A stretch of 64,000 nucleotides of DNA from Peromyscus leucopus (GCF_004664715.2 NC_051069.1:5200001-5264000); one strand, 5' to 3'; positions 46,016 to 57,782 are shown, counted from the stretch's first letter. Made by a program: numbers and translations. Notes: generated by a model not told the origin, from the sequence alone.

Positions 46016-48088
46016 ATCTCCTGGCTGTGATTTTCTTAAGCTACTCATTCCTCTACACACAGCATTCATTTTCTTGCCCTTGATGCTGGGTCCCTAGGAC
46101 GTTGCTTCTGTTTAGGGCTTGTGGGGCTTTCTCTCACCCTTCAAATGCCCTTGCATTTCTATTCGCTGTTCTCTTTCCTCCAGGGAAGGCATCTCTCTTA
46201 ATGCTTAATAGGCATCAGAGTAGGCATGAGGTCACAGAAGTCATGGTGGCTTTTTATTTGTCGCCTGCACATCAGGACTTTTCACTCAGGCTCTAAAGGC
46301 TGATGTAGCCCACCCCGCACCAGCCTTCCTCTTAATGAGATTATGGGTTCCATCTCAGAGATGGTTTCCAGCTAAAACGGACCTAATTCTGTTGTCTTTG
46401 CACTTTCCTCCTTTATTCTTATCTCCTTTGACTTCCCAGCAATCCCTTAAATAGAGGGGGTGACAGTGGGCGGGGTTCTCCACACTTTAGAAAAACTCAA
46501 GGGGTGTCTATGTCTTGCCGGAATTTTACAGAAAATATTACAAATTTTAAAAAAAAAAGTTTGTAATGGTTCTTCGATGCCACATGCCAAGCAACTTTTT
46601 ATACACGGTCCCTGTTTTTGTTTCGGCTCAGACTTGGTCTTCATTGCTCAGGATTTACCCACGTCCCATGTGGAAGAGATGACAGCTCCTGTGTGTATCT
46701 GGGGATGGGAGGACTCCTGCCTCCCTCGGATTCCTCAGTCCACTGTGAGCATGCCTGAGCACTGCATCAGACCCACTGGGAGCTGGGTTGGCTTTGAGTT
46801 TGGTCTCTGCCTGCTGGACGTTGAGCAAGTGTGAGCTCCCCTTCTTTTCCTGTGTAACCTCAAGCATCTTGCACTTGAACTATTAATTATGTTGTGCAAA
46901 CTTGAATACGTTTTGTCAGGATTTTGCCAGTGATATACATTGTGTGTTTAAAACCTGGGTGAACCTCAAGATTGGAGTTTGTGTTTAATATTAAGTTGGT
47001 CTGGCATTCTTTCCTCTCACTGACTCATTTCTTCCATGATTCCATTCAGTCACGTGGCATGGAGTACCTTCACATGAGCTTTATTGTGAAATGGTGAAAA
47101 GAGAAAACATTCTTAGTAGACCGGTGTAGAAGATGTGAGACAGTACATCTTGTCATATGTAGCAAAGGGTTTAGATGGACCCCTAAAACAGTGGGTATCC
47201 ATCCAGTGGTCGGAGCCAAACAAGCTCTAGACAGATTTCATTTCCAGGAGCCCATTGGCTAAGAGGAGGAGAAGGTGTGGAAGCAGCATGAGAGGAGAGA
47301 TGTGGAGCCCTGCTGGAAGCCGCTGAGGTGTTTGAACAGAGACAGTTAAGAGACGCTACAGTAGAAGAAGGCCGAGTCAGGGGTCTTTAGGGGTTAAGGT
47401 TGGCAGAATGTGGTTAGTAAGAGAAGATTGTCTCAATCACACTTCTCATATTTCTGGCCTCAGCAGATGTGTGGGTGTTGATGCAATTGTAGTTAGGGAA
47501 CCCAGGAGGGGAGCAGGCTTGGAGGGAGTCAGGGCAGGGCAGAGGTGATGAGTTCAGTTTTGACTGAGATGGATTTGTTATGCCTGTGGTAGATCTCGGG
47601 GAGCTGGGGAGTAGACTTGGATGAGAACTCTGGGAGAGTTCTGGCCTCTGTCTGCGGCCTTACAGCAATGAGGTTGAGCAGCCTGGAGTCTAGAGAGGCA
47701 GGAGTGGAAGACTGGAGAGTACATGAGGAAAATCATGCTTGGGCGAGGAAGAGCCGGCTAGCGCTCCTGTGGGGTCAGAGAGGGCAGGCCATTCACGTGG
47801 CACTTTTGTCCACTACTGTGGGACAGGTCTGGATTGGAAAGCGCATGCCTGCTTCATCAGCAGGGAGGAGATGAGTCACCTTGGTTGGCACAGGCTGCAG
47901 TGGAGTGTGCCTAGCAGAAGTCAGATGAGGAGGGACAGGATGACATGGGCTCCGTGCAGAGGCTTTGTCCCAGCTTTGCAGCTCTCCAACGAGGGCAGGG
48001 GCTTGTGAGTGGAGTGAACTTTGCAGTGGATGAGGAGGAAGCTGCATTCTTTCCCCGAGCACCCTCCCCTTGCTCTCTTCCCCCTCTG

Positions 48089-48089
<1 letters not shown>
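46016..48089. other. Unique sequence, no gene recognised
   Basis: About 2 kb with no mobile element or supported exon. It precedes the GT tract and the B1/COX5A block. Confidence 0.55.

Positions 48090-48134
<45 letters not shown>
48090..48134. repeat. (GT)22 microsatellite
   Basis: A perfect GT tract about 20 bp upstream of the B1 that carries the COX5A retrocopy. Confidence 0.97.
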
Positions 48135-48136
<2 letters not shown>

Positions 48137-48157
48137 TTAAAAAACACATTAGACAGA

Positions 48158-48360
48158 GCCGGGTGGTGGTGGTGGCGGCGGCGGCGGCGGGGCGGCGGGG
48201 CGGCGGCGGCGGCGGCAGTGCCGCCGCACACTTTTAATCCCAGAACTCGGAAGGCTCTGTGAGTTCAAGGCCAGCCTGGTCTACAAAGTGAGTTCCAGGA
48301 AAGGCACAAAGCTACACAGAGAAACCCTGTCTCGAAAAACCATTAAAAAACAAACAAACA
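48158..48360 (+). mobile_element. B1 SINE with internal GGC expansion, plus strand
   Basis: It starts gccgggtggtggtgg, has a long GGT/GGC insertion, then ttttaatcccagaactcgg. About 18-20 bp of the usual ggcagaggcaggtggat segment are missing. Then come gtgagttcaaggccagcctg (B box GTTCAAGGC), ttccaggaaaggcacaaagc, agagaaaccctgtctcg and an AAAC tail. A direct repeat CACATTAGAC lies upstream at 48145-48154. Its partner lies at 48983-48992, beyond the COX5A retrocopy, which shows that the retrocopy is nested in the tail of this B1. Confidence 0.93.
48161..48227 (+). repeat. (GGT)n(GGC)n expansion with hairpin
   Basis: GGT units pass into about fourteen GGC-type units with two GGGGC interruptions. 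It ends in a perfect 8-bp inverted repeat, GCGGCGGC-AGT-GCCGCCGC (48209-48227). It replaces the normal short gcggtggtggcgc stretch of B1, disrupts the polymerase III A-box region and makes a local CpG cluster. Confidence 0.93.
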
Positions 48361-48980
48361 GCACACCGGCTTCTCCCCAGCCAGTGCGCTGCGGTCACCG
48401 TCATGCTCGCCGCTGCCCTTCGTCGCTGTACCGCAGCCGCGGCCGCCCGAGGCTACCTGCACCCCGTCTCGGCCCCTAGTCCCGCCGCCGCTGTCCAGTC
48501 TATTCGCTGCTATTCTCATGGATCTCATGAGACAGATGAGGAGTTTGATGCTCGCTGGGTGACATATTTCAACAAGCCAGACATCGATGACTGGGAATTG
48601 CGTAAAGGGATGAACACGCTTGTTGGCTATGATCTGGTTCCTGAGCCCAAAATCATTGATGCTGCTAGTGCTGTTCGCATCTTGGAGGTTGTTAAGGATA
48701 AAGCAGGACCTCATAAGGAAATCTACCCCTATGTCATCCAGGAACTTAGACCAACTTTAAATGAACTGGGAATTTCCACTCCAGAGGAACTGGGCCTCGA
48801 CAAAGTATAAACTCCCTCGATGGGCTTCCCAAGGACTCATTCCTATTGCTACAGTCGCCTTGAAATGTTTTATTTGAACAAATTTTGCTTTGAGTATCAA
48901 ACTATGTACTAGTAACTTGGACTTTAATAAAGGGAAATGAGTTGAACTGAAAACAAACAAACAAACAAACAAACAAAAAC
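48361..48980 (+). pseudogene. Cox5a: Processed retrocopy of cytochrome c oxidase subunit 5A, ORF open but internally deleted
   Basis: The ORF 48403-48810 encodes 135 residues clearly matching COX5A, the nuclear-encoded subunit of mitochondrial complex IV that binds the matrix face of the enzyme. Residues 1-37 form an Ala/Arg-rich transit peptide. The mature part starts [16 protein letters not shown] and contains [34 protein letters not shown] and the C-terminus [10 protein letters not shown]. Rodent COX5A is 146 residues. Here IIDAA joins directly to SAVRILEVV, so 11 residues (LRACRRLNDFA in the parent) are missing by a 33-bp in-frame deletion. A parental A is D in DIDDWEL. There are no introns, and a 5' leader (48361-48402), a 3' UTR, AATAAA (48926-48931) and an AAAC-rich tail (48950-48980) are present, all marks of retroposition. 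The deletion falls in a helix of the all-alpha fold, so normal function is unlikely. No own promoter is visible. Confidence 0.96.
48926..48931 (+). promoter_or_regulatory. Polyadenylation signal AATAAA of the retrocopy
   Basis: It lies 19 bp before the start of the A-rich tail at 48950, the spacing expected for the signal of the parental mRNA, and shows that the copy came from a polyadenylated transcript. Confidence 0.85.
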
Positions 48981-48992
48981 ACCACATTAGAC

Positions 48993-49395
48993 CGTTTTGG
49001 AGCAATCATGTACTGTAGAGGAGCTTGAAGGGTAGCAGGGACAGCGCTTCCTGGACCTTTGGATTGTAAGTTCTGACCCAGTGTACAGTTACCTGCAATT
49101 GCTTTGATGTTAGCAAGTGTCTCCTAGGAAAGGACATCCTGGAATGTAACCACAGCACCATCATCAAAGCTACTGGTGTCCAACTCTCACAAGCCACCTG
49201 AGGTCCCCAAATAGCCTAGTGATGCCCTTTAGTGCAAACAGATGAAGCTGAGGATCATGGACTGCACTTGACCTCAGTCTCCTTCGCTCCCTGAAACCTT
49301 GAAGAAAGGTATGGCGACACTCTTTTTGAAGAAAGGCTGTTTTGTAGAGTAGCCGTCAGTTTGGGTTTGTAGCTTCAGGCAATATGTCTGTGTGA
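48993..49395. other. Unique sequence
   Basis: No gene or mobile element recognised downstream of the retrocopy. Confidence 0.5.
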
Positions 49396-49549
49396 GTCCA
49401 TTTTCCATCCCTATAACAAAAACCCATGGCTAGGCAGTTTATAGAGAAAAGAGGTCCAGTTCTCTCTGTGTTATTGGCCAGAAGTCCTGCACTAGCAGGG
49501 GCCCATGTGACTGTAACAGGTCATGCATATGGCTTAAGGACAGGAGGGG

Positions 49550-49617
<68 letters not shown>

Positions 49618-49800
49618 TTGAGAGATTCCATAGTAAGACAGGAAATCAGACTCTCTGCTACAGTCCTGGGATAGCTCACCAGGAGCCCACGAGAACTCCA
49701 GTTTCTTCCCAGGGAAGCACCTAGTGACCCACAAGGCTGTGCCTCTGCAAGATTCCCACTCATATTTGACAGAAAGAAGGTGACCAGTTGGAGGGAAGAG
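49396..49800 (-). mobile_element. Rodent L1 3'-end-type repeat with (GA)n, minus strand
   Basis: catccctataacaaaaaccc, ggcagtttatagagaaaaga and ggtcatgcatatggctta lead into a perfect GA tract (49550-49615). This is followed by ttccatagtaagacagg, atagctcaccaggagccc and tgacccacaaggctgtgc. Confidence 0.5.
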
Positions 49801-49920
49801 AGACAGAAGAGCATAGTTGGGTTATGAAATTATTATTAAAGTGTATTATCTACATGTATGAAATTTTTATGATGAAGCTAGTTATTTTGTACAATTATAA
49901 TATACTAATAACATGAATGA

Positions 49921-50940
<1,020 letters not shown>

Positions 50941-51015
50941 TTTTTTTTAAAGATATGTTTATTTATTTTCATTTTATGTCTATGAGTGTTTTGCCTGCAT
51001 TGTGTGTCTGTGCAC

Positions 51016-51061
<46 letters not shown>

Positions 51062-51200
51062 TCCTGTTCCCGGAGGCAAGAAGGGGCTGGATCCCTCAGA
51101 ACTGCAGTTATAGGCAATGTGAGCCGTGTGGGTGCCAAGAACCAAACCCAAGTCCTCTGCAAGAGCAGCCGGTGCTCTTCATCCCTGGGCCAGCTTTTTA
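50941..51200 (-). mobile_element. B3 SINE with internal (GT)n, minus strand
   Basis: tttaaagatatgtttattta, tatgagtgttttgcctgcat, a GT tract (51019-51060), aactgcagttataggcaatg and ccaagaaccaaacccaagtc, ending tcatccctgggccagc. Confidence 0.88.
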
Positions 51201-51224
51201 GTTCACAGTTGATCCTTTTTTTGA

Positions 51225-51455
51225 AAATTAAAATATTTTATTATTTTTAATAATTTGTGTATGTGTTTGTGTCTTGAGTATGGGTTTGTACACATGAGTA
51301 CAGTGCCCTTGGGTGCCAGAAGACGGTGCTGAATCTTCTGGAGCTGGAGTCACAGATATTTGTGAATTGCCAGACATGAGCACTGGATACCAAACTGGGT
51401 TCCTATGCAAGAGCAGTATGTGCTCTTAACCGAAGAGCCATCTCTCTGGCTCCTT
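51225..51455 (-). mobile_element. B3 SINE, minus strand
   Basis: atttgtgtatgtgtttgtgt, gggtgccagaagacggtgct, tctggagctggagtcacaga, tgagcactggataccaaact, gaagagccatctctctggct. Confidence 0.85.
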
Positions 51456-51539
51456 GATTGTTCTTATTAATGGTAGGTAACTCCTAAAAAGTCTCTTATC
51501 ATATTAATTATAAAAAAAAGTTGTCTCTATCTCTCTGTA

Positions 51540-51761
51540 ATCTGCCCCCCACCCAAGATCTTATGTGTCAGAGGGTAGCCTCAACTCTCTATATACCTGA
51601 GAGTAACCTTGAACTTCTGATCTTTCCGTCCCTACCTCCCAAATGCTCAGATTCCAAGTGTGTGCCGCCACACCTGGTTCCTGTAGTTCTGGCTAGCCAA
51701 CCCAGTACTTCATGCATGCATGCCAGGCAAGCTCATTGCCAGCTGAGCCACACTCCCAGCT
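51540..51761 (-). mobile_element. B4/RSINE1-type SINE, minus strand
   Basis: A B1-like part (accttgaacttctgatcttt, gtgtgccgccacacctggtt) is followed by the reversed tRNA/ID-like part (gccaacccagtacttcatgc, gccaggcaagctcattgcca, gctgagccacactcccagct). Confidence 0.8.
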
Positions 51762-52159
51762 TCTTTGGACATTTTCAAACATGCTTAAATTGTACATCTG
51801 TCAGAAACGAACCCTATTACCTTCTCCCACAGCCCCACAGCTGTCCTCTTCCTTGTCCCAGGTAATGTTGTCGCCGCCGCCGCCTCGCGCCTCCCCCCCA
51901 CCCCCCAGCCACCCGACTTTCATGATACAGCCTCTTTGAATGCTGACTTAGTGAGTACTGCAAGGCTACCCTTAGGAGAAATTCAAGATTGGGTTCTGTC
52001 TAGCCTCTGATGGTGGCATTTTTTGTCAACTGATTAATATGTAACCTTGTTTTATTTAGAGACAGCCTATTTAATATGTACAGCCGATTTATTAACTGTA
52101 CCAGCAATACCCTGCCTCTTGCCTGATGCAAACATTTCCTCCCTAAGATGGCCAATGTT
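51762..52159. other. Unique sequence with a GCC/C-rich patch
   Basis: No gene. A small GCCGCC and C-rich patch occurs at 51867-51909. Confidence 0.5.
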
Positions 52160-52475
52160 TTTGTCAAACTTTATAGGACCTAGAATTACCTAGGAAAGGA
52201 GCCTCCGGGGGTGCTGTGAGGGATTTTCTTATTTAGGTTATTTGAAGTAGTAAGGCCTACCTGAGGATGGCAGAGTTCTATGGACTGGGGTCCTGGACTG
52301 AATAAAAAGAGGGAAGGGAACAGAGCAACAGGTTTTATAGCTGTCTGCTCCTGTCACGGTCCCTCTGTCATCAGGGGCTGTTCCTTGGAAACGTGAGCCA
52401 AAATAAACTCTACCCTCAATTGCTTGTGCAGGGGTTTTTCGTCACAACAACAGGAAAGGAGTAATAATACTGAGC
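52160..52475 (+). mobile_element. Rodent L1 3'-UTR-type repeat, plus strand, diverged
   Basis: gtcaaactttataggaccta, cctaggaaaggagcctccgg, gagccaaaataaactctacc and tttttcgtcacaacaacagg match the start and end blocks of the class, with a diverged middle. Confidence 0.5.
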
Positions 52476-52477
52476 AC

Positions 52478-52479
<2 letters not shown>

Positions 52480-52528
<49 letters not shown>
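52480..52528. repeat. (GT)24 microsatellite
   Basis: A perfect GT tract just after the L1-type element. Confidence 0.97.
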
Positions 52529-54432
52529 GAAACAGATGAATTCTCCATTCACACTAGCATTTTTCATTTCTGCATAACTCTGTGGGCTTCCCTCTAGCTA
52601 TCCCGATTCTGCCCCCCCATCTCCCCCTCCCACCTCTTGCTGGTACCTACCTTGTTCTCTCTCACTTTGAGGTTGAATTGCCCAGGGAGGGAAGAGTGGA
52701 GGTGAGAAGCAAGAGAGGTATGGTTGTGTCTTACCACACTGCTACTTTGTTAAGTCAGTTTCATATGTTTGAGGTCAACACATTTATGAAGCCTCCTTAT
52801 AATTAGGGTTTTCAAATAAAGGTAAGAAAACAAATTACAAATTCAGAGCTTGTAACATCCAAGTATTGCATGCCTGTTGACTCACAGAACACTGGGCCAT
52901 CAAGGGAACAATATATGGGCTGTGTCTGACATAGCGTTCCTTTGTCACTGGAATGCCTGTGCAGTGAGTGGTGAATGTCTGTGAAAATCATTTATCCATG
53001 CCCTGTCCCTCCATCCTCTGAGGAGCAGCTGCTCAGCCTAGGAGTAAAGTGATCTTGTCCTGTAGTTCTCTGGCCAGTGTCCCTATAGTTTCCCTGCAAG
53101 TTCATATCCTTCCTGTAGGAAGCTATCCAGGCCCTCACTGCCCAGGCATTTCTGAACGACTGTGGAGCATTTGTGCAGTCCAGTAGTATGGATGATCAGC
53201 TTTAGAGTTGAATAAAGCCACTCAGCTTCCCATCCTGCATGTTACAGAATTTCCCTCTCAGTTCAGTGCTCTGCCAGGAGGAGAGTGGAGCTCTGGCCAC
53301 CTCACCCAGCTCCATTAGGTGAGCGAAGATCAGTGGAATGCCTCCATCTCCGAGCCTGGCATTTTACTGTAAGGGTAGCGTCTTTCCTTGATGCCAAACT
53401 CCAAATTGGAACAGAGTTCTTGTTTTCTGATTTGTGGGTAGCCCCCTGTCACCATCACCACAGCCCTGCCCCCAGCACTGCCCACTGCTCTGCACCCAGG
53501 AGATATTAAGTAGATTTTGATCTGTCATTGACTGGTAGCCCCTCCCCTTCACTCTCAGATCCCGCTCCATGTACACGATGTTGCTAATAGAGCAATTTCC
53601 TCCCCTTTTGTCAGCGCTCTGGGGAGATACTGATTGTTTTTTTTTCCAACCTTGCTCCCTTTTTGATTATGAATCAATAGTTTGTGTAACTCAGTCGATG
53701 TCGCAGTCTGCAGCTGCTGCCGGGAAATGCTGTTTTCCCTGCTTTTTCCTTTACGCAAGCATGGTCCTCGGTCCCTACATACTGTGCTTGGAGAATTTCT
53801 CTAGACAGGGAAGTGGCCGCACAATGACCCTCTGTATTTTTATGCTTTTAAAACTGTGGCAACAGATGCCAAGAAGTTTTAAAAATATAGTGCAATTACT
53901 GACCTGGTTATCTTCCAGCCCTGGGTCTTTATAGAAACCTTTTAGTAACTGGATTGGATTTTGTAAAGCCACAGCAGTCTGAGATACTGTGGATAATGAA
54001 TCTGTCTGATTGTGAGATTCTTTTTCTGGTTTTTGTTTTTTGTTTTCTCTTTTTTTGTCTCTTCCTTACCAACAAAGTGCTCTGTCTAAAATAGGCTTCC
54101 CTCTCCCTTTTAAAATAATGTCTTATTTTTTTAGGTCTGAGTTTTGTAGTGAATACTTTACATCCATTGGATTGAATTAATCAATGTCCATTCTGGCATT
54201 GTTCTGATAAGAGTATGTAATAGAGATGTTGGCATTCAAAGAATGTATCATTTGATCTGAATCTTCAGCTAAAAATGCTATGCCAGGCCTTGTTCATGAT
54301 CTCTTATTTAATGGTTTGAAATTACTTCTCTTGGGAAAGACATGTTAGGAATAGTTTATAGTTTTGTGTAATAAGTAACATTTAGTGATGTGGATGATAA
54401 TAACAGATATAGGTAGGCTCAGGCTTCTGCAT
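52529..54432. other. Unique sequence, no gene recognised
   Basis: About 1.9 kb with no mobile element or supported exon. The frame at 53569-53934 (121 codons) shows no known domain. Confidence 0.55.
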
Positions 54433-54482
54433 CTGTCTGTCTGTCCATCCATGCATCCATCCATCCGTCCGTCCGTCCATCC
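54433..54482. repeat. (CTGT)n(CATC)n(CGTC)n tetranucleotide repeat
   Basis: CTGT units pass to CATC and then CGTC units, a mixed tetranucleotide microsatellite. Confidence 0.92.
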
Positions 54483-54618
54483 TGCCTACCAATCTGTCTA
54501 GCTACTCATTTGTTTTGTGTGACTGTGTCTGTGCGTGTATACATGTTCTTGTTGGTGGATCCACATGTAGATGGAGGCCAGAGTTAATGTCATTGTCTTT
54601 CTTAACAGCTCTTCACTT

Positions 54619-54760
54619 ATTTTTTCTTTTGATAGGTTCTCACTATGTAGCCCAGGATAGCCTGGAAATGTAGACAAGGCTGACCTCAAATTCACAAGAG
54701 ATCCTCCTGTGTCTGCTTCCCAAGTTCTGAGATTAAATGCATGTGCCACTATACTTGGCT
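54619..54760 (-). mobile_element. B1 SINE, minus strand
   Basis: ggttctcactatgtagccca, aaggctgacctcaaattcac, tctgagattaaatgcatgtg. Diverged, with a small internal duplication in the right-hand part. Confidence 0.82.
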
Positions 54761-54796
54761 TTACATCTTAAACAAAACACACAAACAAAAAAAACA

Positions 54797-54875
54797 TTAT
54801 ATGGTCCTGGGATTTGAACCCAGGGCCTTGTGCATGGTAAACAACACTGTGCTACTGAGCTACATTCCCAGCCTT
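54797..54875 (-). mobile_element. ID-type SINE, minus strand
   Basis: tcctgggatttgaacccagg is a strong reversed B box, and gctactgagctacattccca the reversed A-box side. It is a near-complete tRNA-derived core. Confidence 0.85.
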
Positions 54876-55093
54876 TTTTCATCCTTTTTTTTTTTTTTTT
54901 TTTTTTAGAAAGGCCTGGAGCTCACCAGTTGGTTAGGGTGGCTTGTCAGGTGTTCCGTGGACCTTCCTGTCTGCCTCCAGCACTGAGATTATAGACACAT
55001 GCTACATTGTCTCTTTTATATGATGCTGGGGATCCAAACTCAGGTCCCTGTATTTACACAGGCACTTACCAATTAAGCAGTCTTCCCAGATCA
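54876..55093 (-). mobile_element. B3A/B4-type SINE, minus strand
   Basis: A T run (54887-54906), then tcaccagttggttagggtgg, cagcactgagattatagaca, gatgctggggatccaaactc and gcacttaccaattaagcagt. Confidence 0.65.
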
Positions 55094-55414
55094 GGGTTCT
55101 GCATTTAAACTCTGGCTCAGCAGCCTATGCATTAATGACCATGGATAATTTATTTGTGTTTGGTTTCTGTGCCTGTAAAATTGGACCTCACAGAGTTGAT
55201 AGAGGGGTGCACAAATGAACTGTGCCCAATGAAGCCCATACAGGGCACTTGGTGAATATTCGAGGTGGTTCTTATTCACACACATGGCTGCTTTTCATTA
55301 TGGTCTGTCCTACAGGGCAAGGACAGAGGTTTAAAGTACACCGTAATGCTCATTGTTGTTTCGGTTTCCATGTAGTAGGCAGTATGCATGCACTGCGCAT
55401 GGGTTGTGTAGAAA
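55094..55414. other. Unique sequence
   Basis: No gene or mobile element recognised. Confidence 0.5.
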
Positions 55415-55795
55415 TGTGTCCTAGCTTGATTCCTAGTGCTGTGATAAAGACCATGATCAAAAGCAACCTGGGGAGAAATGAATTTATTTGGCTCATGTGT
55501 TCCATCACGGTTTGTCTTTGTCATCAAGGGAAAAGCTGAAGCAAGAACGGAAGCAGAGCAAGAACCTAGAGTTGGGGACTGAACAAGACTACCCCGCCCA
55601 TCCAACTCTCCACTGGTAGCTTGCTTTTTATACAGCTCACAACCATGTACCCACACAGTGGACTAGGACCTACCCCATCGATCATTAATTAAATCCCCCA
55701 AAGACTTGCCTACAGACAGTTAGCTGGAAGCATCTTCTGAATCAAGGTCCCCTCTTCCCAGTTTGCAGCAAGTTGGTGAAACCTAACCAACACAA
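55415..55795 (-). mobile_element. Rodent L1 3'-UTR-type repeat, minus strand
   Basis: gtgctgtgataaagaccatg, atcaaaagcaacctggggag, aatgaatttatttggctcat, gaacctagagttggggactg, cttgctttttatacagctca, gtgaaacctaaccaacac. Confidence 0.6.
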
Positions 55796-55799
55796 AAGG

Positions 55800-56500
55800 G
55801 ACTATGTTCTAGAAAGCACACACCTGGCTTATGGGGAGCATTCAGAGCTCACATCCTGCTCATGGAAACAAGCATACAACCTCTCTGGAAAACATCTTTG
55901 CTACTTCGTCACACGTGGAACATACCTCCCCTTTATGTGTGCATCCCTACCATGTTTCCCATCAGCATTCACACAAGAGAGATCTAAGCTATGGCCTTAA
56001 GAGATACATGAATGACAAAGACAGGCTGTTGCTCGAATGCACATATTAGCATGCATTTTATCTAGAATAGCCCAAACTTGGAAGGTACACGAAAAAGGAA
56101 AATAAAGTGTTGGGTCCATTCAAGGGAACAAGACCAGGCCACAAATCAAGCAGGCTATCAATATATGGAACAAGGGCCGGTCTCAAAATAATTATACTGA
56201 GTAAGCAAAGTCAGGTTCCTCCTTCCTCCCCAATGGGGGGGTATATCCTGTTCAATTTCTTGCATATAAAATTCTATAAACATACAAAGGGGTGCACAGA
56301 GATGGGAAGTAGACCAGTAGTCATCTGTGGATAGTGGAGGGGCAGGCTGGGAGAAGGCATTATAAAGAGGCAGAGCGAAGTCTCAGGAGTATATATGGGC
56401 CTGTGTTCATTCTCTTGTCATGGTGGTTTCACAGGTCCATACGTAGACTTTCCAGGCATTTCTTATATACCCATCTTATTCTAATGCTTAAAAAAAAAAA
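55800..56500 (+). mobile_element. Old L1 3' end, plus strand
   Basis: L1 landmarks in order: atctagaatagcccaaactt, gatgggaagtagaccagtag, gatagtggaggggcaggctg, ttcattctcttgtcatggtg, and an A-rich end at 56490. Coding frames are destroyed; this is an ancient copy. Confidence 0.6.
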
Positions 56501-57246
56501 GACTACTATATCAAAAACGTGCTTGCCTAGCTTCTACAGCAAAAAATTCCTCAGCCAACTCCAGCAAACATTGGGTGAATAATTGATTAGCTATGTTGTT
56601 TAATTTCTGAACTTAGATGCTTTAGTAGATGTTTTTGTCTGGAGCAGTATGTCTGAGAGAATTTGAATTAATGACCTTTGCGATCAAGTCCTCTGTGGCA
56701 GGTAAAAGCTTTTGTAATTATTGTATTGATTTTATAATTAACCATTATAGTAACGCAAGATGACGTTTTCATAGACTTTCAATTTCGTAGCTTAGAGATC
56801 TAAGTCTTGTTTTGTTTTTAAGTTTCTACTTCTCTCATGCTTTCCTCCTTCACCACTTCTCTGCTAAAAATGTCATTTTCAACATGAAAAAGGGATACAT
56901 AGGAAGCCTCTTTATTTCACAGAACCAGACTTGTAATGTTGTTAAAATCCCTGTAACCCTGGTGAGCGAGTTAAGACTGAGAATTGTCAAGTTTTACCCT
57001 GCTCGTTTGAATCTTGATAGACACCTGCAGTGTAGCTCCCATTAGAATCTAGACTTTCTATTTGGGGGTTCTTTAAATGAATGGAAATTGAAAGTGTATT
57101 TTAAAAATAAGATGAGTATATATTCTAAATAATAAAAATTCTCTCAAAAAATTTTTAAAGAAATTTTCTTTGTTACCATCTTCCAAAAGCCTTTTTGCTG
57201 AATTTTCACACCAACAACAACCCTTTTTAAAATAATCTGTAGTTTC
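56501..57246. other. AT-rich unique sequence
   Basis: No gene or mobile element recognised. TAATTA-type motifs and a TGACGTTT half-CRE cluster at 56665-56770. Confidence 0.5.
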
Positions 57247-57405
57247 CAGTGGTGATGGTGCACGCCTTTAATCCCAGTGCTTAGGAGGCAGAGGCAGGTG
57301 GATCTTTGTGAGTTTGAGGCTAGCCTGCTCTACAGAGTGAGTTCCAGGATAGCCAGGACTTCACAAGTAAACTCTGTCTCAAAAAACCAAACAACAACAA
57401 CAAAA
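57247..57405 (+). mobile_element. B1 SINE, plus strand
   Basis: ccagtggtgatggtgcacgc, ctttaatcccagtgcttagg, gagtttgaggctagcctgct, aggatagccaggacttcaca and an (AAC)n tail. Confidence 0.92.
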
Positions 57406-57782
57406 CTCAAGAATCATAATCATAGTCTTGGTCCATTCCATGTTTAAGTATAAAATTACTTAAGAAGTACAGTTGGCTTGCACAGGTCGAAGGTAAATAA
57501 ACTGACCCCAGTAGGCCTAGTTTTCAGTATTGGGTGCAGACTACTCACTCGCCAAAGGGTATTTTTTTAATACTCCAGGTTAGTGAAGAATAGATTAAGT
57601 AATGAGATCATCTATGGATATGTACATGGCAGGAAACTGAAAGACAGTACATTATCAATCTTTTAGAAAGCCAGAATTAAAAGAAAAAGGTCTCTGTTGA
57701 CATTGAGATGATAGAATGGCTATCTGCTCAACAGAATCTAGGGTCACCTGGGAGGCAGGCCTCTTGTCACCTCTATGGGGCA
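57406..57782. other. Unique sequence
   Basis: No gene or mobile element recognised. Confidence 0.5.

Noticed and set aside
48571..48700. The 33-bp gap in COX5A as an alternative splice product of the parent
   Set aside because: By the recalled parental codons, the possible junctions fall within a shared TGCT and have no AG acceptor at the right edge, so a short-homology deletion fits better. The parental nucleotide sequence is from memory and should be checked.
48158..48980. Polymerase III read-through from the B1 into COX5A
   Set aside because: The GGC expansion disrupts the A-box region, and the B1 itself has a TTTT at 48232-48235 before the B box, which should end such transcripts.
54797..54875. 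Possible tRNA gene on the minus strand
   Set aside because: A and B boxes are present, but the sequence is an ID SINE core without a foldable, complete tRNA cloverleaf.
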